DNA of 54,500 bases. Source: Promethearchaeota archaeon (lineage in GTDB: Archaea > Asgardarchaeota > Lokiarchaeia > Sigynarchaeales > SOKP01). Of this stretch, positions 17,850 through 25,786 are shown piece by piece (the stretch's first letter is position 1; each line of letters starts with the position of its first letter). The notes beneath the pieces were generated by a model that was not told the origin of the DNA, did no database searches, and saw only the letters and a list, made by a program, of their open reading frames with translations. Location: assembly GCA_013375495.1 (NCBI GenBank), contig JABXKC010000028.1:1-54500 (forward strand), written 5' to 3'. The position numbers were made by a program, and so were the translations under genes.

Positions 17850-18416
17850 ATGCCGTTTGCCCAAATACAATACGATGATATTTATTTTGATCCGAAAGTA
17901 CAAGAGATGTGCATTTCCCCGAGTTTTAAATGCCCTTTTTATGGACATTCTTGGAGTTGTCCTCCCAATTCACCATATCTCGAAAAAACTTTATCAACTT
18001 ATACAGAATTTTATTTAATTTATTCAATGTTTGATCTAGAAGCCTACATTAAAAAGGAAAAGGAAAGAACAAACAGATCAGAATTTTTTATAAAAAATAC
18101 ATTTTTACTAACAAAAAGTTTTGAATCGAATGACTTGGAAAATGAATTTGTAAAATTCTTAACCCAATATGATAAAGATTATAAAAAAAAACTTCTATTA
18201 TACGATGGTACATGCAAGTATTGTAAAATTCAGAAAGCAGGCGCCTGTACTTTTGATTCTGGAGAGCCTTGTCGCTTTCCTCAAGAGAAAAGATATTCCA
18301 TGGAAGCCATAGGAATTGAAGTAATACAAACAGTTCGGGATATTAAAGATATGTTAAAAATTGAATATCCCTCAAATAAATACTCTTATAGATTTGGTTT
18401 AGCGTGTTTTAAATAA
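17850..18416 (+). CDS. DUF2284 predicted metal-binding protein
   Basis: The cysteine pattern matches the DUF2284 family: C near the start, KCPFYGHSWSCPPNSP, then CKYCKIQKAGAC and PCRFPQEKRYSMEAIGIEV. The family is of unknown function but contains enough conserved cysteines for an Fe-S cluster or zinc, and is frequent near corrinoid and methyltransferase genes in anaerobes. Here it sits between two UroD-family genes on the opposite strand. At 188 residues it is of normal length. The ATG at 17850 follows AT-rich DNA with no strong ribosome site, so the transcript may be nearly leaderless. Confidence 0.85.
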   Translation: MPFAQIQYDDIYFDPKVQEMCISPSFKCPFYGHSWSCPPNSPYLEKTLSTYTEFYLIYSMFDLEAYIKKEKERTNRSEFFIKNTFLLTKSFESNDLENEFVKFLTQYDKDYKKKLLLYDGTCKYCKIQKAGACTFDSGEPCRFPQEKRYSMEAIGIEVIQTVRDIKDMLKIEYPSNKYSYRFGLACFK

Positions 18417-18424
18417 AAAAAAAA
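18415..18424 (-). terminator. Oligo-T terminator of the corrinoid/UroD operon
   Basis: Ten A on the plus strand (T10 on the minus-strand transcript) lie just past the stop of the UroD-like gene and overlap the stop of the convergent DUF2284 gene. Confidence 0.55.
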
Positions 18425-18438
18425 GATTTTAGATTAAA

Positions 18439-19695
18439 CTAATACTTTCCATAATTCATTACGGTTTCTGTCATTGCTTTTACATTTTCAACTTTTGCGT
18501 CTCCCATACCATTGAATTCAGAGGAAACAATAAAAGTTCCACCTGATTTCATGTTATCAATAAGCTGTTCTGTGTGGGCTTTCACTTTTTCAGGCGTCCC
18601 GCTAATCAAAAGCGAAGAAGGGATACCGCCAGCTAAACAATATTTATCTCCTAACACTTCTCTAGCTTTAACGACATCCGTTTTATCAAACCACATAATT
18701 ACTTTCCCTGCGGGAAGTTCTTTTAAGATCTCTAGCAGGTGATCGCTACGACCTTGGAAACTCATAAGTGGAGTAAAGTCGGCCTCAACCAATTCGTTGA
18801 CAATCTGTTTTATATATGGAAAATGGAATTCTTTAAACTTCTCAGGCGATAAGTACGTGTTATACCATATCGGACAGAAAACTCTACGAGAACCTGTCAC
18901 ATCTAACGAAATCTTCCCAGTCATTTTCCCTACTGCTGCTAATACCGGAGCCAAACCTTCGCAAGCCTTCTTGACTTTCTCTGGCATTCTATAAAGATCT
19001 AATGATAATGTATCAAAATCTCTATAGAATGCGCCTATAAAATCTAAAGGATTTGGGGCCACTGCATAATAATATGGGAGCCATGCTTCCTCTTTCAATT
19101 TTCCAGCCATTTCCATTAAGAATCCTGGAAATTTAGCAACTTCCATTCCCATTTTTAAAAGTGCTCCTACAGCTGTTGGTGAACTTTTGTTTGCGAGGTT
19201 CTTATAAGCTCTTGGTACTATGGTCTCCATCATAAAATCAAACGGTTTCTCTATTAAGAGATCCCATTCATCATCATTCATAACAGGTTTGTTAATTACG
19301 AATTGAGATTCAACATTCGCTCCTAGTTCTCTACCTGGATTTGAGGAATACACATCTCCTAAGATGTCATGAGATGCCCCACCACCTAATACCGAATTGA
19401 CTGCAACCAAAATTGCTAAATCCGCATCAAAACTCGCTAAGGCTAACCCAAGAGGGACACTTTCAAATGAACGATGGAAACTAACTGCGTCCCAGTTAAA
19501 ATCCCTTGCAAACTTCGCTCCTACTTCAATATACTTATTATTGTCGTACCAGACATCCTCATAACTTACACCAGCATATTTTGCAGGGAAGTATGTAGTT
19601 GCAATGCCAATTGGAATACGATCAGGTTCTTTTAGTGCGGCTGCGTTTTCCATTCTTTCAATTTTCGCTTTGATTAATTCTTCAGCATTATCCAT
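18439..19695 (-). CDS. UroD-fold protein paired with a corrinoid protein; zinc motif absent
   Basis: A 418-residue member of the uroporphyrinogen decarboxylase/methyltransferase superfamily (start region AAALKEPDRIPIGIATTYFP, end region KAHTEQLIDNMKSGGTFIV, ENVKAMTETV). The ATG at 19695 is preferred over the upstream GTG at 19707, because a GGAGGTG ribosome site precedes it; it then starts 4 bases after the corrinoid gene stop. Where the MtaA-type relative at 16745 has HMCGR and PGCEI, this protein reads FQGRSD and SSEFNG, so the zinc thiol-activating ligands are missing. It may therefore act on the other side of the corrinoid, for example as the substrate-demethylating partner. That is inference. 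Confidence 0.82.
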   Translation of the reverse strand: MDNAEELIKAKIERMENAAALKEPDRIPIGIATTYFPAKYAGVSYEDVWYDNNKYIEVGAKFARDFNWDAVSFHRSFESVPLGLALASFDADLAILVAVNSVLGGGASHDILGDVYSSNPGRELGANVESQFVINKPVMNDDEWDLLIEKPFDFMMETIVPRAYKNLANKSSPTAVGALLKMGMEVAKFPGFLMEMAGKLKEEAWLPYYYAVAPNPLDFIGAFYRDFDTLSLDLYRMPEKVKKACEGLAPVLAAVGKMTGKISLDVTGSRRVFCPIWYNTYLSPEKFKEFHFPYIKQIVNELVEADFTPLMSFQGRSDHLLEILKELPAGKVIMWFDKTDVVKAREVLGDKYCLAGGIPSSLLISGTPEKVKAHTEQLIDNMKSGGTFIVSSEFNGMGDAKVENVKAMTETVMNYGKY

Positions 19696-19699
19696 TTTG

Positions 19700-20323
19700 T
19701 TAGACACCTCCTACCCAATTTTTAATAATTTTCACACCTTCAATTGCATCATTAACCCAAGCATCTGCACCTACATGTTTACATACTTCTTCGTCCGTTC
19801 TTTCTCCACCAATAATTACTTTTACCTTATCCCTCAGATTAGCAGCAGCAATAGCATCTACGCTCTTTTTCATAGGTTCGATTGATAATGTAAGTAGTCC
19901 ACTCATTCCAACAACTGGGGGATTATGTTCTTTAATCGCATCAATAAATTTCTGAGCTGGTACATCTACGCCTAAATCAATAACATCAAACCCCTCAGCT
20001 TTTAGGAAATTTATCGCTATGTCTTTACCGATGTTGTGAATATCTCCTTCAACAGTTCCAATGACTACTTTCCCTAAACTCTTTGTGGAAGACCCAACCA
20101 ATTTTGGCATTAGAAGTTCCATAGCTTCGTTGAATATCTCTCCAGCCATGATAAGATCAGTTAAAAATATCGTATCACCAGATCCCTTTCCAATTTCGGC
20201 CATACCCAGTCTACACTCCTCTAAAATCTTAATTGGATCCTCCCCAGCCTCAAGCTTTTCTTTTACTAATCGCAAAACTTTTTCTTCTTCTAATTCTTTA
20301 ATTCCTTCTGCTATTTCACTCAT
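19700..20323 (-). CDS. Methyltransferase corrinoid protein (MtaC/MtbC-like)
   Basis: A cobalamin-binding methyl carrier of 207 residues. Residues 1-90 are the helical cap domain (EEKVLRLVKEKLEAGEDPIKILEECRLGM). The B12-binding Rossmann domain follows, with GDIHNIGKD (DxHxxG; the His is the lower cobalt ligand), the SGLLTLS segment and VIIGGERTDEE. It cycles between methyl-Co(III) and Co(I). First gene of the operon with the UroD-like gene; a GAGGA ribosome site precedes the ATG. A large inverted repeat lies in its 5' region (20429-20504). No reactivating RamA-like protein is in the window. Confidence 0.93.
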   Translation of the reverse strand: MSEIAEGIKELEEEKVLRLVKEKLEAGEDPIKILEECRLGMAEIGKGSGDTIFLTDLIMAGEIFNEAMELLMPKLVGSSTKSLGKVVIGTVEGDIHNIGKDIAINFLKAEGFDVIDLGVDVPAQKFIDAIKEHNPPVVGMSGLLTLSIEPMKKSVDAIAAANLRDKVKVIIGGERTDEEVCKHVGADAWVNDAIEGVKIIKNWVGGV

Positions 20324-20428
20324 GTTCTTTTTTCCTCATTTTAGTTGATACTAAAAAGTGCAAGTAAAAATACAGTTTCTTAGGAATTTAAAAGTTCGGC
20401 ACATCTTTTATAAGTAGGATAAGTTTCC

Positions 20429-20504
20429 TATAAACCCCGAGGGAGTTAGATATCATAAAATAACTCTTTTAAACATTCCTACCATTAACTCCGAAGGGTT
20501 TATA
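20429..20504. repeat. Inverted repeat upstream of the corrinoid operon
   Basis: The left arm (20429-20448) and the right arm (20486-20504) are inverted copies of the same element: TATAAACCC, a 3-4-base variable core, then GGAGTTA. They pair as 9 bp plus 7 bp with a small internal loop and 37 bases between. A further TAACTC half-site lies between the arms (20461-20466), and another GGGTTTA lies at 20550-20556. It sits 106-181 bases upstream of the corrinoid gene, within the about 320-base divergent region 20324-20647. This may be a two-site operator or a structured leader RNA. Confidence 0.6.
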
Positions 20505-20647
20505 ATAGAAATTTTGGATAGAATATTAACGCTGCCCAAAGAAAACAAAGGGTTTAAAATCAGATAAATAAAAATAAATAGATGGAGTAAGATTTGTTAT
20601 TTAGAATTAAATGGAATTTATAAAAAGTAGAGGTGTAGCATCTAAAA

Positions 20648-21355
20648 TTGAAAAAAACTAAACCAATTTTTATTGCGTTATTAGCAGTTCTTATAATTAT
20701 TGGTGTCATAAATACAGCAACAGCGGTAACTTGGGGTGTTTGTAATGGAGACGATTTGGAATATAAAGCAACCAAATACATCGATAATCAATCTATTATT
20801 GATACAACATACACAATGACCGTAACATTTAATGTAACTTATGTAGGTGATTATGTCACTGCTGATATGAGTGAGGACGGGGGTGCCGCGGTCAGTGTAT
20901 TCTTAAACACTCAAAGTTTAGACGATGACTATGGAATAAATATCAGAACATCGTTCGGAATGAGCGTTCGTTATATTGCTGACGAGCAAAGGATTCAAAC
21001 TCTAATGACTCAAATACAGAATGAGATTGGAGCAGTGTTAGCGAACTTTAGTATGTCAAGAACTGGAAACAATCTCCTAATATCTGCGCATGGGATCGGA
21101 TCAGGAACTAGTTGGACTTATGGTGCGGAAATTAATTATACTAGCAATTATGTGTTAAATAGTATGTCCGAAATTCACTTCTTGACAGATGGAATAAATA
21201 TTGCGGTAGAAAATGTGTTATGGACTAAAGTACACCATCACTCAACATGCGTTACTCCCGCACCAGAACTTCCTATGCCAATAATAATTGGAATAAGCGC
21301 TGCAGTTGTTGTAGGTGTAATTGTCGTTGTAATTATAATCTTAAAAAGAAGATAA
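20648..21355 (+). CDS. Secreted, membrane-anchored surface protein of unknown function
   Basis: Residues 1-26 are a signal peptide (KKTKPIFIALLAVLIIIG, cleavage likely after an A-T-A motif). The middle part is rich in Thr/Asn/Ser beta-strand-like sequence with potential N-glycosylation sites. Residues about 210-232 form a C-terminal membrane anchor followed by KRR. The mature domain is therefore outside the cell. Two cysteines (in VCNGDD and HSTCVT) could form a disulfide. The start is TTG at 20648 with an AGAGGTG ribosome site near 20629-20635. I recognise no family. It is divergent from the corrinoid operon. Confidence 0.75.
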   Translation: MKKTKPIFIALLAVLIIIGVINTATAVTWGVCNGDDLEYKATKYIDNQSIIDTTYTMTVTFNVTYVGDYVTADMSEDGGAAVSVFLNTQSLDDDYGINIRTSFGMSVRYIADEQRIQTLMTQIQNEIGAVLANFSMSRTGNNLLISAHGIGSGTSWTYGAEINYTSNYVLNSMSEIHFLTDGINIAVENVLWTKVHHHSTCVTPAPELPMPIIIGISAAVVVGVIVVVIIILKRR

Positions 21356-21483
21356 AACTTTCTTCAAACATTTTTTTGATCTTTTTGATATCTTGAAAGA
21401 TTCGAATTTCAAGAAACGGGTATTAACTTGGAATTGCGAATTAAGACAAAAATTAAGTTGTGAACAATTTTAGAGTTATTCTT

Positions 21484-22176
21484 TTAAAATTTAAAACCAC
21501 AATTAGTGCAAAAGTTCGCATCAGCTTGTAGAAGTTTGTATCCGCATTCGGGGCAAAAATTTAAGCTTCCCATCGATTTTGACATAGGGATATATTCCTG
21601 AACGGTACCCATTTTAGGTGGAATAATATCATCTATTCGTTTTGAGTAATATCGAAATACCCCGATTCCTATAAATGCTATGATTGCACTTATGAAGGGC
21701 ATAATAATACCAAAACCAGGGCTAAATGTGTCCCAAAAATGAAACCCTGCTGGGAATAGGGTGCCTTCTACTATTAATCCATCATAAAACGCAATGTCTA
21801 ATGCGATAATGTAATATATCATAATACCAATTGACATAACAGCGCTAATTAACGACATTAATTCAAAATTTTTTGTATTTAAGTATCTTTTTCTGGTTGT
21901 ATTGGAAATTATAAACAAATTAATCGCGCTAAGTAATACAGCAAAAGTAGTAATTATCGCAGGGATAATAAAATCCACCTCAGAAATAAATAAACTAACG
22001 GATTCATACCCAATTGCACTCATGGTCGTAAAATCCCACATCCACCAGTTCCAAGTTACACCCCCATAACTAAAATAAGCTGTTGGGGCTAAAATTGCGA
22101 TTATTGCACAAAATCCCGCAACCAATGGAATTACCCAGATATTATATTTTTTCTCTGTCTTTTTGTACATTTCCAT
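21484..22176 (-). CDS. Polytopic membrane protein with C-terminal zinc ribbon
   Basis: Four to five hydrophobic helices (about residues 12-32, 55-90, 105-130, 150-175) are followed by a short cytoplasmic zinc ribbon with two CX2C knuckles, CPECGYKL and CTNCGFKF. This architecture is common among uncharacterised archaeal membrane proteins, and the zinc ribbon does not reveal a function. It is a single gene, convergent with the surface protein gene. Confidence 0.75.
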   Translation of the reverse strand: MEMYKKTEKKYNIWVIPLVAGFCAIIAILAPTAYFSYGGVTWNWWMWDFTTMSAIGYESVSLFISEVDFIIPAIITTFAVLLSAINLFIISNTTRKRYLNTKNFELMSLISAVMSIGIMIYYIIALDIAFYDGLIVEGTLFPAGFHFWDTFSPGFGIIMPFISAIIAFIGIGVFRYYSKRIDDIIPPKMGTVQEYIPMSKSMGSLNFCPECGYKLLQADANFCTNCGFKF

Positions 22177-22313
22177 TATTTAATATTGCTTTAACTATAT
22201 ATAAATACTCACAAAAATGTACAGAAGTTAATTTTTAAAGATATCAGTTGCTCTTATCGAAATATATTATCGAGTTTGAAACATTCTCAGAAAAAGTAAG
22301 AAATAAAAAAGTG

Positions 22314-24035
22314 TTACTTCCCGTTAAAAATCTTTTCTTTAGGAGCGTACTCATCTTGAACCGCGTAATTATTAAAGTTAATGCTATAATGGTCGCGCCA
22401 ATGTGCTTTTACTTCTTCCATCATCTCCTCGTGAACGTGTTCTTTAACTTCCCCCTCGGCACGGAGTAATGTTCCCATATGTGTTGCTGTTATTTCACCG
22501 TCTTTCACTACAATCTTGCCCTCTTTTATTGTGTAAGCAGCACTTGAAAAGGCTTTTTCAATCGCTTTTCCATCCATCGTCTTTGGATCAAGATTATATA
22601 CTGCAACATCGCCTAACGCTCCGATTCCAAGATGGCCTCTATCTTTCAATCCTAAGGTTTTAGCAGTCCCGGCTCTTGTGACAATGCATAAATCGCTTAA
22701 GGTGTATTCACGATCTAAGTCTGGTAGCGATGTGGCTGTGCTGGCTTTCTTTGAAACAACATTTTCTAACATATTCTTTCGAGACTTGTTATCCATTAGC
22801 CATTTGAATACAATAGGGTAAGTTGTAAAAGGCGCTCCGTTGGGATGGTCTGTTGTGTGACTAATTTGCCAAGGATCCTTGACTAAGAGCATTAATTCAA
22901 GAGCGATTGCCCACTGGACAGCGTTAACACCTATTTTAGGTGAGAAAAAGTAAGGTACTACGCCCGATCCAGATTCTGCTTCTACTTGACCGTTAACCCA
23001 TTTAATTCCTGGTTTTGATCCCCAAGCTGACATTCCACCAAGATGATGGAGAGCGAATTCCCAAGGTCCGTCCCCCGTCATTGTTGTAGTAGCGTATTTA
23101 GTGAAAACGACTTGCCCACTATCTAGAGTCATGTGTTTGTGCGAGTTGGCATAATCTGCTATTTCAGCAGCTCCTGAACTCATATCTCTCCAGTTGGTAC
23201 CCGCATATGCGTTGAATTGACAGTGAGTGACGTGAATTGACCTAGTTCTATCGCCTGCTGGCTTAATTCCTTCGCAAATCTTGAAAGTTTCGAGTGAGTG
23301 TTTATAATTCCCAGGGTGTCCTAAATTGTTACAATGAACATGAATAGAATGAGGTAATTTTAATAACTCGTTGGCTTTTGCTAAGCTTTCAACAATTTGT
23401 CTAGGAGTGATATCCCAATGTAAGACGGGAGTATCTACATTGTCACAGTTCTTACCCCAAGCCCAGTTTTCTACGCCTCCTGGATTAACGATTTTAATTG
23501 CGTATCCTTTTGTAGCCTTTAAAATCCAATTCACATAAGCTGCTAACTTCTCAATATCGTTGTCTCTTATAAATCTCAGTACGTACCAGTTGTTCCCAAA
23601 AATTGGAAGTGCGATCTTATCGATAATTGGAGTTTCTAAAAACTCTTCGTGGGTATGTCGAGCTTCCAACATAGGCATCGCGGGTTCGCATACGGTAGTA
23701 TATCCCATTTTAGCGTACCTATATCCCGTTGACCATGTGCTTGGTACGCTAAATCCCGTGCCTGACCTCCTTATTTTAGATTTCAATTCGTTATATTCTG
23801 GTGGTTTGTCTTCTGGTCGTAGTGCTCGTCCTGTGTTTACTTTTGCTCCGGCGATATGTGCGTGAATATCTACACCTCCTGGCATAACTACCATTCCAGA
23901 AGCATCGATTACTTTCGCATCACTATTTACCTTATCAACGATCACCCCGTCTTTAATGAAGATATCTTTCTTCTCGCCATCTAGGTTGTTTAAGGGATCG
24001 TAGATCAAGCCGTTTTTGATTATTAAATTACTCAT
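22314..24035 (-). CDS. fwdA: FwdA/FmdA-type amidohydrolase (formylmethanofuran dehydrogenase subunit A-like)
   Basis: A 573-residue amidohydrolase. The metal site is marked by DIHAHIAG (HxH), the lysine in GYAIKIVNPGG that is carboxylated in the family, the histidines in IHVHCNNLGHPGN and VTHCQFN, and the aspartate in TTDHPNGAPF. These match FwdA, which condenses formate with methanofuran, the entry of CO2 into the C1 branch. No FwdB, C or D genes are beside it, so it may serve a complex encoded elsewhere or act as a free formyl hydrolase/transferase. Single gene; the roughly 440 bases 5' of it are empty. Confidence 0.85.
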   Translation of the reverse strand: MSNLIIKNGLIYDPLNNLDGEKKDIFIKDGVIVDKVNSDAKVIDASGMVVMPGGVDIHAHIAGAKVNTGRALRPEDKPPEYNELKSKIRRSGTGFSVPSTWSTGYRYAKMGYTTVCEPAMPMLEARHTHEEFLETPIIDKIALPIFGNNWYVLRFIRDNDIEKLAAYVNWILKATKGYAIKIVNPGGVENWAWGKNCDNVDTPVLHWDITPRQIVESLAKANELLKLPHSIHVHCNNLGHPGNYKHSLETFKICEGIKPAGDRTRSIHVTHCQFNAYAGTNWRDMSSGAAEIADYANSHKHMTLDSGQVVFTKYATTTMTGDGPWEFALHHLGGMSAWGSKPGIKWVNGQVEAESGSGVVPYFFSPKIGVNAVQWAIALELMLLVKDPWQISHTTDHPNGAPFTTYPIVFKWLMDNKSRKNMLENVVSKKASTATSLPDLDREYTLSDLCIVTRAGTAKTLGLKDRGHLGIGALGDVAVYNLDPKTMDGKAIEKAFSSAAYTIKEGKIVVKDGEITATHMGTLLRAEGEVKEHVHEEMMEEVKAHWRDHYSINFNNYAVQDEYAPKEKIFNGK

Positions 24036-24473
24036 CGTAAGTTTCCTTATAAATTATTTTGTTCAAAAACCTATTATTATTAAAAATCTGTCATTTTAAT
24101 AAACTCTTTCTATATTATAAAATCACTTTTTATGAAATGTAAGTCATGTTTTTTATAATATAACGATAAATTTTTTGGTTAAACATAAAGACAAGAATCT
24201 TTTAATTATATTTTCTAATTTATTTTACATAGGTTTAAGAAAGGAGTGGTTAATTTTTTAAAATATAAAATTATGATGACAATCTTAATTTTGAAGATTT
24301 AAGGCATTATGGCTTCAGAGTTAATCTAAAGAAAATTTTTTTGATGAAAATTTTGATACTTATTCACTTTAAAAATATCTAAATCTATATAAGGATGTAA
24401 AGGCATAATAATCATAATTAAATTTCATTTTTATTAAAAAAAAAATAAAAAATAATTATTTCGGTGAAAAAAT
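24036..24473. other. Intergenic region, no gene seen
   Basis: About 440 bases of very AT-rich DNA between two divergent genes. Only reading frames of about ten codons are present. A TATA-like TCTATATAAGG lies near 24382-24392, upstream of the 24474 gene. I see no RNA gene or repeat. Confidence 0.6.
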
Positions 24474-24971
24474 TTGGCATTAGGTAAAATATTTATTATA
24501 TTAGGAGCGCTTCTAAGTATCCTAGGGACTTATGTTTTTGCACTCTATGGCGCTGTTGGTGTTGTAGGATCTGGGATTGGATTTATTTTGAACCTAACTG
24601 ATCTCTTCGAAAATGCGGCTTTATATGCTGGTTTTGCTGGTCTGGAAATTTGGATTTTTTACATCCTTTTAATTGTATTTATAATCTTTCTTGCCGCTGG
24701 AATACTACAGTTAGTTGGGCTTAAATCTAGAGCCGTGGGTATAATCTTTTCGCTCTTTCCATTAGGTGTTGGGATAATGTTTATTTTATTATTTTACACC
24801 GAGATCTTGGGACTTATTAGTGCATTATTTGGATTGTTCTTTATTGGCGAACAATTCGGAGATATCTTCCCAATTCTCGTAGATATTGGAGCAGGTAATG
24901 GATTAGGGGCTTTCTTTATTCTTGGTGGAGGCGCTTTAGGCTTAATCGGTTGTATTCTACCAAAAGATTAA
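24474..24971 (+). CDS. Four-helix membrane protein, unknown
   Basis: A 165-residue hydrophobic protein with about four membrane spans (residues about 4-30, 55-80, 85-110, 140-160), rich in Gly, Leu and Ile, with almost no polar signature. It starts at a TTG preceded by GGTGA at a good distance. No family is recognised. Hydrophobic Gly-rich four-helix proteins of this sort are common in Asgard genomes but have no assigned role. Confidence 0.7.
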   Translation: MALGKIFIILGALLSILGTYVFALYGAVGVVGSGIGFILNLTDLFENAALYAGFAGLEIWIFYILLIVFIIFLAAGILQLVGLKSRAVGIIFSLFPLGVGIMFILLFYTEILGLISALFGLFFIGEQFGDIFPILVDIGAGNGLGAFFILGGGALGLIGCILPKD

Positions 24972-24990
24972 GAAATAATAAAATTTACTC

Positions 24991-24999
24991 TTTTTTTTT
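24991..24999 (+). terminator. Oligo-T terminator after the 24474 gene
   Basis: A run of nine T on the plus strand 20 bases after the stop codon. It overlaps the last bases of the convergent mobA gene. Confidence 0.5.
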
Positions 25000-25663
25000 A
25001 TTGAGTTTTGTTTAAGATAGACTCTAACATTTTAATATCTTCAATTTTGTTGATATTTTTAAAGGACAAGAGGTTAGGATCTATTTTTGTAAAGTCTTGT
25101 TCAATTGAGACGTAATTAACTTTCCAATCTTTGCTTATTAATCTTGTCAACTTATATTGATTCTGCTCTATGTTTCTAAGTGATGATTCGTATGCTTTTT
25201 TTATTGTATAAATAGCGATTAAAGGTTCTAACAAATTATTTTGCCATTGTGGAATACAACAGTCAAATTTCTTACATTGCTTTATTAAGAAATCTATAAC
25301 TTTATATTTTACAAGCGGTGTATCGCATGGAAGAATTAACGCTTTCTCGTATCCTATTTTTTTTAATTCTTTAAAAGCAGAATATAATCCTATCAATGGT
25401 AAACGCGATTCTTGCTCTAGACCAGTATCATTCTCGTCAACGATAAAACCCATTATCCTTTTAACATCGATACTATTAATGTATTTTTGAACCTGTTGTT
25501 TAGAATTAGCAATTAGAAAAATATCGTTTTCAAAGCGAGATAGTGTATCTAATTGATAATCAATTAAAGCCTTTCCTCGAAATTTAAAAAGTCCTTTTTC
25601 TGAACCAAACCGATTACTCTTTCCACCTATTAAGATAACAAATGCTAGAGATTTATTTCTAAT
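24998..25663 (-). CDS. mobA: MobA-like molybdenum cofactor nucleotidyltransferase, non-canonical start
   Basis: MobA attaches GMP to molybdopterin for Mo/W enzymes such as formylmethanofuran or formate dehydrogenases. From the first ATG (25453) the product would be only 151 residues and would lack the catalytic N-terminus. The frame continues upstream and encodes exactly the missing part: LIGGKSNRFGSEKG, the NTP-binding LxGGxSxRxGxxKG motif, followed by the later PCDTPLV metal-binding aspartate. Between the in-frame TGA at 25676-25678 and this motif there is no ATG, GTG or TTG. The best start is ATT at 25663. A TATA box lies about 25 bases before it, implying a leaderless mRNA. Full length would be 221 residues, normal for MobA. 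Confidence 0.8.
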   Translation of the reverse strand: MRNKSLAFVILIGGKSNRFGSEKGLFKFRGKALIDYQLDTLSRFENDIFLIANSKQQVQKYINSIDVKRIMGFIVDENDTGLEQESRLPLIGLYSAFKELKKIGYEKALILPCDTPLVKYKVIDFLIKQCKKFDCCIPQWQNNLLEPLIAIYTIKKAYESSLRNIEQNQYKLTRLISKDWKVNYVSIEQDFTKIDPNLLSFKNINKIEDIKMLESILNKTQ

Positions 25664-25683
25664 GCTTATTTTATGTCAACTTT

Positions 25684-25690
25684 CTTTATA
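25684..25690 (-). promoter_or_regulatory. TATA box for mobA
   Basis: On the minus strand the sequence reads TATAAAG. Its centre is about 24-25 bases from the proposed ATT start at 25663, so transcription would begin at or next to the start codon. Confidence 0.45.
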
Positions 25691-25786
25691 CTTTATTAAA
25701 ACAATTATTAAAAATTATAAATCACTTAAATTAATTGTACTAATTGTAGATTATGAATTCTCTTTTTCCATTCTATAAATTATATT

